A stretch of DNA of 64,000 nt. Origin: Megalobrama amblycephala (Eukaryota > Chordata > Actinopteri > Cypriniformes > Xenocyprididae). The translations under genes were made by a program, and so were the position numbers. Below the pieces are notes generated by a model that saw nothing but the letters and a program-made list of their open reading frames with translations, ran no database searches and was not told the origin of the DNA. Location: contig NC_063054.1 of NCBI RefSeq assembly GCF_018812025.1, positions 22,889,308-22,953,307 on the forward strand. Direction: 5' to 3'. Position 1 is the first letter of the stretch. Every line of letters begins with the position of its first letter. Shown here one piece after another: positions 51,574 through 62,300 of the stretch.

Positions 51574-51634
<61 letters not shown>

Positions 51635-54600
51635 TATATATATAAAAAAATGCCAGTGTTCGCTCCAGCGCCTCCATGTCATGCAGTAAAGCACGATATA
51701 CTTTGGCTGCCTTTCACTCTCCGCAAGAACACTTAGATATATAATAGTGCACATTTATCTAGGTTACCGTTAGAGTGAGCAGCCATGTAAAGTTGTTACT
51801 ATTTACATGTTTCAATTGATAAGCCATATTTCAGGGCAATGGATGATAGCCGAACGTTTTGATTTCTTGCCCAACTTTCTGTAATTACCACAAGGACTCA
51901 CTGCTAACGATCTGTCCCTCACGGACTGTGTGACTCCGCCACTTCCTGTGGAGTTTTTTTGTTTTTGTTTTTCTGCAACTAACCGACTAATAAAATCTTG
52001 GTCGACTAAGCCTCTCCATGTGTAGTTGACTATTAGGGGGCAGCCCTAAAATGAATGCATGTAAACATACTTATAGCATTACTCTGCTTCTAGCAATTAA
52101 ATTGAGATCTCGAGTTAGCTCCTCCCCTTTAAACCTGTCTTTTTTTACCATCTTTTTTCTTTCAACACAAACTTTGTGTGTATGTGTGTTTATGAAGTGC
52201 AGGAAGCACACCTATTACTGTAGTAAACAACCCCAAAATTTGGTCTTTTCTTAGAAGATAAAAGATAAAAGATCTCCTTAAGAACACTATGACCACAGCT
52301 AATCGGATCTAAATCAAACCTCCACCATCAGCAAGTTATCCCTCACACACACACTGAGACACACTGTCTGGATGACTTTGCAGCTTTGACAGAGGTGACT
52401 AAGTGAACGCACAATGGCAAACCAGCAAAGGTCCCTCATTATGAAGCCAAACACAGACGTGACCTGTCCAAACGTGCATGGACGCACACCCATTTGAACA
52501 AATGCACACCCAAAGCCACCCACACACACTCTAATATCCGTCTCTATCCCTGCCTAGAGACTAAATGATACAGCACTCAATCAAATCCCAGCATCACCAC
52601 TGGTGATCCATGAAAAACTAACATGTGGCACACATTTCTATCTTCCAATAATCATCTCCTCAGACAAATGATCATTTCATATAGTCTTGATTACTGTGCT
52701 GCTCGTAGCTGTCCCCACAAAAGTAGAGAACGGCATTACTTTCTAATTTTATTGATTCTTCTTTGGCATAATGTGTTCACTTCGAGTTACATTCAGTAAT
52801 AACTTGGCTGAGAGACAGCACTCTGTGTGTGTGACATTTCTTCTCCTTAATCTCATTTTATGAGCAGAGAGAATTTAGTCTGCTTCTCATTAACAAACAG
52901 CATCTCGGCCCCAGCAGAGCACTGCAAATGTGAAACGATTTTGAATGTGAATTTGGAAAGCTTCAAAAAGCATACTATTTGTTTAAACGTGGGATCTCAG
53001 AGGATTCGATTGTAAAAGTACACTGTGACTTCCGAAATCATAAAATTAGTAATGCCTTGCACATAAAAACGGCCTATTATGCAAACAAGTTTTGTTCATT
53101 TCTAAATTTCTCATTAATTTGATCTTTTCCCAAGTGAAAAATAAATATAGCAAAATGTATTTGAAATATGATATGCTAAGTATGCTACAAATACATTTAC
53201 ATATTTATGTACTTAGTATAAATACCCTGCAATTGTACATTTTGTATACTAAATTGATGTACTTAAAGTCTGCTAAATTGGAATAATTTTGTACTTAATA
53301 CACTTTAGTTATCCAGAAGTAGTGCCGAGGTCCAAATAAAGATATACTTAAGTATATTTGATTGTGCTAATATGGAACTATTGCAAGTATACTTTAGGTA
53401 CACTTTCAATATCTTGCATTTAAAGACTAATATTATACAGTGATCATATTATGCTTACTAATAATGAGATCAAAACACATTTTAGGCTTAATATTAAGAA
53501 ATGTGCATTGCGCAATAAAGAAATACTCCAAATAAAGTTGAATTATTGTATATCAGTAAGTCTCAAGCGATATGTGAGTAAATATGTTAATGGATTTGTA
53601 CTGTACTTTCTATGAAATACATATATTTTAAATATATTTTGGAATAGGTTTTTTTCAGTAGGGTGTACATGAGGGGTTCTGTTGATCAAATTGCAATCAT
53701 ATCCTATATTTAAACAATTATATGACTACAAATAAAAATAAACTTTTCAGATTATTTACAACATAAATGCTACAAATGTATACAGTGCTCAGCATAAATG
53801 AGTACACCCCCTTTGAAAAGAAACATTTTAAAGAATATCTCAGTGAACACAAAAAAAATTTCCAAAATGTTGACAAGACTCCTGACTTGTAACATGAAAG
53901 TAAGGTTAATAATATAACATGGAGAACAAAATTTTCAGTTTTACTCAAATTAGGGTGATGCAAAAATGAGTACACCCCACTGAAAGTCTCTGGAGCAAAG
54001 CTAAATTTTAGACTACAAATGTCTAATTTAATAAAAATTCAACCACAGGTGAGTCTAATTATTCATTACACAGGTGTCCAGCAGACAGTTGACAATAAAA
54101 GGGTGTTAAAACCCCTTCCCATTTCATGCTGTCAGCAATGGCACCACATGGAAGAGAAATGTTACCTTGAGACCTGAGAAAGAAAATAATTTCTTTACCC
54201 CAGAAAGGTTAAGGCTACAAGAAGATCAGCAAAGCTTTACTTATCAGTCAGAAGTGGTACAACAATTTAAAAAAGATGGAACTGCAACCATCTCACAGAG
54301 TCTAGGTTGTCCACAGAAGTTAACACCTCGACAGGAGTGTCTTCTGATGAGAAGGGTTGAAGAAAATCAGCAAGTTCACTGCAGTTATCTAAAGAAGTAG
54401 AAACCCAAACTTGGGTGACTATTTCCTGTGACACAATACGGCGTACACTGCAGAGGAACGGCATGCATGGGTGCTGTCCATGAAAGAAGCCTCTCCTAAA
54501 GCCCAGGCACAAAAAAGCCCACCTAGAGTTTGCCAGGGCCCATGCTGACAAAGATGAAGACTACTGGGACACTAAACTGGAGTGCTGAGACCAAGATAAA

Positions 54601-56307
54601 TGTTTTTTGGAACTGATGTCTTCAAAACTGTATGGCATCGCAAAGGTGATGAATACAAAGAAAAATGCATGGTGCCTTCAGTGAAACATGGTGGTGGCAG
54701 TGTCCTTATGTGGGGCTGCATGAGTGCTGCTGGTGTCGGGGAGCTGCATTTCATTGATGGCATCATGAATTCACAGATGTACTGCTCTATACTGAAAGAG
54801 AAGATGCTACCATCACTCCGTGCCCTTGGTCGTCGTGCGCTTTTCCAACGTGACAATGACCCTAAACACACATCTAAGGCCACTGTTGGATTTCTGAAGA
54901 AAAACGGGGGAAAGTGATTCAGTGGCTCCTGATCTGAACCCAATCGAACACCTATGTGGATTTCTGAAGAGACAAGTTGAGCATCACTCTCCATCCTCTC
55001 TAAAAGAGGTCATTCTTGAAGAATGCAAAAAGATGGATGTTGCAAAATGTCGCCAACTTGTTCATTCCATGCCTAGAAGACTTGGTGCTGTCATTAAAAA
55101 CCATGGAGGCCATACAAAGTACTAGATGTAGTAGTTTTTGTTGTGGGGTGTACTCATTTTTTCATCACCCTAATTTGAGTAAAACTGAAAAATCTAAGTT
55201 ATATTATTAACCTTACTTTCATGTTATAAGTTAAACAGATGTTATATTAAACTTCCATTAAGAAAATTGAAACTGATTTAAATTTTAAATAAATTAACAT
55301 TTTTTTATAATATTTAACATATAAACAATTTCTTCTAAGCAATGTATACAAACTTTCACATAAGAAAAGGGATTCATCCAAAATCCTTGTATTGCTTGTA
55401 ATACTGTAACTTAGTCTTATTTATATAATCACAAAACATCTGATAACACCAGCCTTTCTGGTTTAAGACACACAAACTCTACTTTGCTTTTGAGCGGAAA
55501 AGCGCAAAACATGAGCTCCCTCAATCCAACAACATTTGAAGCATGCTATTTCTGTCATGTGTAATGCAAAACTAAAGTTCAGCAAGCTACTAAAACACAA
55601 TGAAGCTCAACATGACTCAGCAGAGAAATGTGGCATTACATCAAACGCACATATTTTGACAGGGTGAACAAAAACACTGAAGCAATGTGAAATAAATAGC
55701 CCATGTGAATAGCCAGGAATCTTTGTCGTTTCGCTGGTAACGTTGTGATTTCCGTGGTGTCACCAGGGTCGCTCGCGGGCTGGGCAAGGGGTCAGTGAAT
55801 ATTAACTTCATTTACACATGGTTGCAAACAGAGCAGCTTGCACAATGCAGGCCTGCCTGCTCTGCTTAGTAACGTGAGCAGCCGAGCTGACAGGTCACTG
55901 CCAGGCTGGAAGATGGATGAGCTGAGCAGTTGACCCTTGGCTTGCCTGAGGAGCCAGTTCTATGGCTTCTTTCCCCTCCGAACAAAGACCCCCTACTAGC
56001 AACCGCCCTGCTCGCAACTCCAGCAGCACTAACAGGTCCCGACATCTCCATCAACCCTTGCATGCACACAAACACACAAGCAGATTTTGATAGGCTTAGT
56101 CTTTTTAGCCCGACACACCCAGAGAAACACTCTTTTATGCATGCATACACACACATGCGGCCCAAACTATGGGCGGCTTACCCCCTTTAGCTGCCTAAAC
56201 GCTGGCACACACACTTCTCTTTTCGAATTGCTCTCTGCTCATCCGTACTAATGGATGCAATTGGACAAGCGGACACTGTGTTAAAAGCAACAAAGCAGCC
56301 GTGTGCA

Positions 56308-56339
<32 letters not shown>

Positions 56340-59300
56340 TGTGTGTGTTCAGAGCAGCTTTGGCCCGAGGCGACCGGGTGAAAGTGATATGTGACCAGGT
56401 TGAAGGCCTTAACACTCAGTGAGCATCAGGGAGGGTCTGTTGTCAGAGTGACTCTCCTCTGGGAGAGAGGCAGAGCAGGAGACTCAGCAGCTCAATCTCT
56501 CCCTAAGAGCAAAATCAATAACTTATTACATAACTGCACACTTTTCTCCTTTACAGACTGAGAAGGAAAGAAGGAAGGAAGTCTTAGGAGGAGGCTTGTT
56601 CTAGTATGAAAATGTCCTGCTAATATTACAACCAGGACTCCAGAAAATGAAAATGGAGCCATTGGCCCATATAATATGAATCATTTAGGAGCCAAATTAC
56701 AGAATCACTCGATATAGATGTTTGTTCAGAAGTGCTGTTGCCCATGTTCATGTTTGTCAACTGCTGTGATGTAGATCCATTGGGATGTGTATTAAATGCT
56801 ATGAATTTAGAAGATCAGTTAAGCCCAAAGTATAGTTCACTTTTTACACGTACACGAGGGTCAGCAAACAGTGCATGTGATGCGAATTTCGTCATCAGAG
56901 TACACGTACCGCTGGATTTTTGTAACCGTGCATACGCGCAGGTTACACATGCGCATTTAATTATTTTTGCAGTAATTCATTTATCCAAAAGGGGGCAACC
57001 GTGCCCTGGGGCAATGATTCACAAGGTAGTCAAAGAAAAACTGCATAAACAGAACAGACCGAAATGCTACAGCAACAATGGAGGCCTACATAGACGAGTT
57101 TGTGCAAAGAGGTTAGAAAGTACCCTCATTTGTACAACTCTAGCATGAAAGAATACTAAGATGTTTACATGGGTTGTAACTCGTGGCGAGAGATTGCTCA
57201 AAACTGCATGCGTCGAACGCCTGTGTATGAGTACTTGTCAAATGAAGTATACTTTCCAAGGCTGTGTGTTCGACTGTGCACGTACATTAGCGTAAAAAAG
57301 TATACCCAGGGCTTTAGTATGTAGAAAAGGGATGTGTAGTAGTCATCACAAAACAAAACTATTTTGTGAAAAGTATCTTTAATAACCATCAGTAATAACC
57401 ATCTGCTTATTTTGAAGATATACCTGAAGAATGACTCACAGTTTAGTCAGTAAACCCCCATAGCTGCTCTGAACTGCTACGTTGCCAGACTGATTCATTA
57501 TAAAGAACCAGCTCAAACAAGACATTAGTTAAAGAATCCAAAATCACAGAACAGTGTTCTTTTTGTGTGTGTTTTTTTCCCCTTTATTTAATTATGAATG
57601 ACAGAATGTTAACCACTCGTCATTTAACCTAAGAACTTTTTTTTGATCCAGTGAAACAACAGTAAATGTGATTGTGAACATGAAACAACTACAACACATC
57701 AATAACTGGACTATAGCCAACTGACAGCCTTGACAACAACACAATGACAGCTCCGCTCGTGTTCAAAGCCACTTTCCATCTGACAAAACCAAGGGGGAAA
57801 AACAAACAGTACTCCGAGAGCATGCCGCTGTTCTCCAAGACCCTGACTGGCCGAGAAGGCCATTATCCATCAGCAGATGATTCTAACCCTGACAGCTTCG
57901 GACCCAACCCAGCTTCTTCCCTGAGGAACTTGCCTCCATTTGAATAATTAAGCCCATTTACAGTTCTCTAACGGATGACCGTTTGTAGCCTTTACATTCA
58001 CACCTTATCAATCACTTGCGTGTCAGGCCTTTATACAATCCACCCACCCCCAACTCCTGGTGGCATCATTTGAAATGCAAAGCACGGCCTTCACTGAGCC
58101 TGGGTCTTGGTCTTGCTCTTGCGTCCCTCCACCTCGGCTACTTCTGCAGCTTGTCTGCACAGCTATTGCCCTCCTTCTGTGTTCTGGCAATCCATCAGGC
58201 TTTGACTAACTTCTGTCCAACTATTTGACATCTGGGAGATGGATGGTGTCAGCGCCTGCCATTGCCAGTACCTCCTCCTGTTAGCATGTTAGCCAATGCT
58301 AGCTTGTTTTTCCCCCTTAGAATAATAAACAGAGGCTTGCCTTGTAAATAACACAAACTGGAGGAGTGGGTCAACTATCGGTTAATATTAGGCATTTCTT
58401 TAGACAAGATACGGTTATTAATGTGATGTGATTGAGCAACATACATTCCACGGGTTGTTCGCAAAAGCTTAACGAAAACAAAGGGATCAATGTCTGTCTA
58501 CAAGGACTCTTTTTTGCCTCCAAAGGACTTAGTGTCTCCATTTTCTCTGAGTAGACACTGTTGAACAGAGCTTCGCAAATGAATGGCCACTATTTTTACT
58601 TGAGCTCTATGCAAATAAACTCTGGCATGCTGCTGAACACTTCAGATTGCTTTTTTCCAACACCCATTACACTGATTCTTGTAACTGCAAGGAGCAGATC
58701 TCTAGAAAAGCAGGAGGGAGTGAATCCTTGCATTGAGACTTGCATGAGTGCCATGGGTTGACGAGAGAAAGGGATGGAGCCTCTATGACTTCTCTGAAAC
58801 ACAAAAGATGATATTTTGAAGGTTTTTGACCATTTGAAATTGAAGTCAATGAGGGCCAAAATAATATATAGCCGCGTTTCCACCGAAATTACCTGGAACA
58901 ATTTGTCCCAAGAACTTTTTTCCCCCAGACCTGTTGCTGTCTGCATTTCCAATGCGGTCTAAAGTACCGTGAAAATTAGGCAAATTAGTCCGGTGACGTA
59001 GGACTGCATGCAACGTATAAGCTTAATAAAGCCTGAACATCATCCTCACTCCATCTGTCACATTTTTTCAACTCTATTGTTGATTCGAATAGCAAACAAC
59101 TCTTATTGCACGCACCGCAACAGGCTTTTAAAAATGGTGGTTGAAAAAAAAAATGCTGCGTGGAGTCAACCAATTAAAATGTTGCGTGAACTCAACCAAT
59201 CAGCATGTTCAGTGCCCAAGTCCCACCCCCAAAAGTTCCTGAAATTTGAAAAAGTACTACTTTGCGAGCAGGGACTTTCTGAGGGGGAAATTTTACCTGG

Positions 59301-62300
59301 AACTTCATTTAGACCCTGGTTCCTGCGGTCAAAACACACAGAGTACCACCCCAAATTCCATAGTTCCTGGGGAAAGTTCCTGCAGCATTACAGAACATTT
59401 ACTTTCGTAGAATAATTTAAAAAAATAACTTCAGTAACACTTTATTTCAGGGTATTTTAACTAGTTGTTTATTAGCATGCAAATTACTAGAATATTGGCC
59501 ATTTATTAGTACTTATTAAGCACATATTAATGCCTTATTCTGCATGACCTTATTCTACATTCTTAATCCTACCCAATACCTAAACTTAACAACTAACTTA
59601 CAAGATATTAATAAGTTGTAAATTAGGAGTTTATTGTGGTAAAAGTCGTAGTTAATAGTCAATATGTGTTCCCTATATTTTTGGATGAACTATCCCTATG
59701 ACAGGATGGGTTTAGAGGTTGTTGTTTTTTTAAGTTAGATATTTTATAAGATTGTGGTGTCTCAAACACATCACAATAGTCAAAATCATCTGCCTAGTGC
59801 AAGTTTATGTAGAAAAGCAATTAAATACTGTACCAACGGATGTGTGTTTCCTTTGCAAACTGCTGTTTAGAGGAAGAGGAAGAGAAAAAAGGAGGAAGAA
59901 ATGAAACACACACAATCCTCCAACAGGCATCTGATGAACGAGACGGACAAAACATGCATTTTCATGGCCCTCCTTAGGTTTCCCCACTCAATTTTTAATG
60001 CAAGACATTTTAGACTTTGCTCCGTATGCATGAGCGTCTGTTTGTGTGCTTATTTGTATATAAATAGTGTGGATTTTATAACAGAACATGATGAGATGGT
60101 GTAAAAACAGGAGCTTTCGAAGGCTTCAGGGTCACAGTGCCTTGGCCGAGCCCCGAGGGGAGGATAAGAAAGAGAAGATAAAGAAAAAGAGAGAACTGCA
60201 ACATGAGCTGTATACTCCTGGAAAGATCAGTCCTCCATATTAAAAAGACCCCTGTCACTCACAGGCCTTCAGCCCCAGATACCATGCACTGCATTACTGT
60301 TTCTGTGACAGAGGGGGAAAACACACCAGTATTTTTCAGTCTGGTTGGTGCTCGGGGGAAACTCTGAACAGGCAATTTAATATCGGGAGGATCGCTAAGA
60401 GGAAGTGCTGATGCGGCAGTCTCATGCTCATTTTATTTAGATTAACTACAGCGGTAATATCACAGCCACTCATGCCAGGAGCGACGCACAACTCATAAAG
60501 TGACAATAGAAGGGGGCAGGAATCTAAATGGGTGACAGGGTTTGTTTGTCGCCAACTCTGAGAGAAACACGCAACATTGTTTTTGAGGAATGCAAGATGG
60601 CTTTGTGAACAGTGATTAATTCTCTGGAAAAGCAATCGAGACTTTCTGAGAGTTCGGTATTGCTTCACTATTTTTTATTTTTGCTTTGAGTGAGTAAAAA
60701 TTCCTGAATGTTTAATAGGTTAAAAAGGGTGGAATTATAAAAAAAGACATAAAAGGCATCCTTTTATTATGCTTAATGTGTGCCAAATAGCCCATATTAC
60801 ATGGAAGCACCATCAACTTTCTCCTTTGCTCCCTTTCTGGCTTTTGAAATGGCTTTCAGCTTTGCAGCAGCCTCTCAGCGTGAAGCAGCCTTGCCCATTT
60901 TAGCTTTTGATAACATAATAGTGTTCTGAAGCACCCTTTACGTGATAACTTAATGATGTAGACGTGTATGTGCACCGCATAAAAGCTATTCAAGCTTTCC
61001 GGAGATATCTGATAAATCATTACTGGTCTGCACATGTGTTAATCTATAGAGGTGTAGGAGGTGACCCAGATTGGCAGAAAAAAGGCTGGACAGCCACTTA
61101 AATCACACAAAACCAAGAGGTCCTCTCCCACAGATCCTAATCGTGTGTCATGTGACTGCCAAAAAAACAATGTTTAGCACCATTAGTGACAGTGATGGCA
61201 CTGGGAGTGTTTTTAATTGCAAAGTATATCAGAGGCAACTGTAATTGCGTTTCCTGTTCAGACACTTCTTAAATAACCCCGGGTCTCTGCTGTTTGTTTT
61301 CTCATTCTGTCAGGGTCATTTCAAAGATCCGGAGAAGGACCGGGCGTCGGGCTGAACCTCCTCCGGACACGGTGTCGTTTGCGAACGATTGGTTTGGCTA
61401 GGTGCCAAATGTAAAGAGAAGAAAAGAGACGAAGAAAGAGAGCGGGGTTGTTTCTGAGAGCTAGGCTGGAGTGCTAGTTATCATTTAATTCCAGTGTCAA
61501 TGTGCATAAGGCTATAAATTAAGAGCCTACAAATCAAACTACTAACAGGGATTCCAATTATTGTGCCAAGGATTTTTGCCCCCACATTTAATCCATCATT
61601 ATTATCTCTGCCCAATAAGCATGTTCTTTTTTTTTTTTTTTTTTTTTTACTCTGCAATCATTTTATTAATCGTTCTTCAGCTGCTTCGTTTTTTCAGCAT
61701 GGTTTGTTTTGTTATTGCATTGCTTTGCTGCAATTCGGATGAATTACCTCGCATTGGGATAATTCTATGCTTGGGCACTCAGTCAAACAATTAGAACAGG
61801 GATTGTCTTGGTAAATGGACACATAAGCAAGTCTTACACATAATAATAACTTATTAATTGCTCCATTGTCCTCTCTTCTGTTGCGTGCAATGTTAATCAG
61901 TGTCACTCTAATGCATGCCAACAGATGTGTGCGAACGAAAATAAAGTACTCACGTTCACATGCATCTCCCTTCTGGTGAAATCCAGCTTTGCATATACAT
62001 TTCCCAATGGGTACCAGCCATTCTCCTTCAGCGCTGCAGTGCATTTTGGGAGAGTTGTCGGCCTCCTCCTCTGCGTCGTTGACGCACATGCCCTCCACTT
62101 CCACCAGCGACGAAAACTCTGACCCCGTCACCGTATCTGGGAACGTGGCCAGGTTCTCAATAATCGACCAACACTTCTTGTAATACACTTTGACGGAGAC
62201 CAAAGCGATGCAGGCACCTACATCCTGAAAGGCCAGGTAGAAGCCTCGGCGGGAGAGGGGTCCGATTATACGCACCTCCGTGTTGAGCTTCATCTTTCTT

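Larger units (their letters stand above)
43541..61953 (-). other. epha7: epha7 intron 3
   Basis: This 18.4-kb phase 1 intron (GTGAGT..CAG) carries a long polypurine tract, a hAT with intact target duplication, a decayed Tc1 transposon, a Harbinger-like MITE and several dispersed repeats. No host gene is recognised inside it. Confidence 0.93.

Noticed and set aside
57744..57947. 67-codon frame with mixed composition
   Set aside because: It looks protein-like but has no recognised motif and no splice context; insufficient support for a gene.
61712..61953. C-terminal 80 codons of the same open frame beyond exon 3
   Set aside because: They follow a strong GTGAGT donor at the position expected for the Eph exon 3/4 junction and show no Eph similarity; they are intron.
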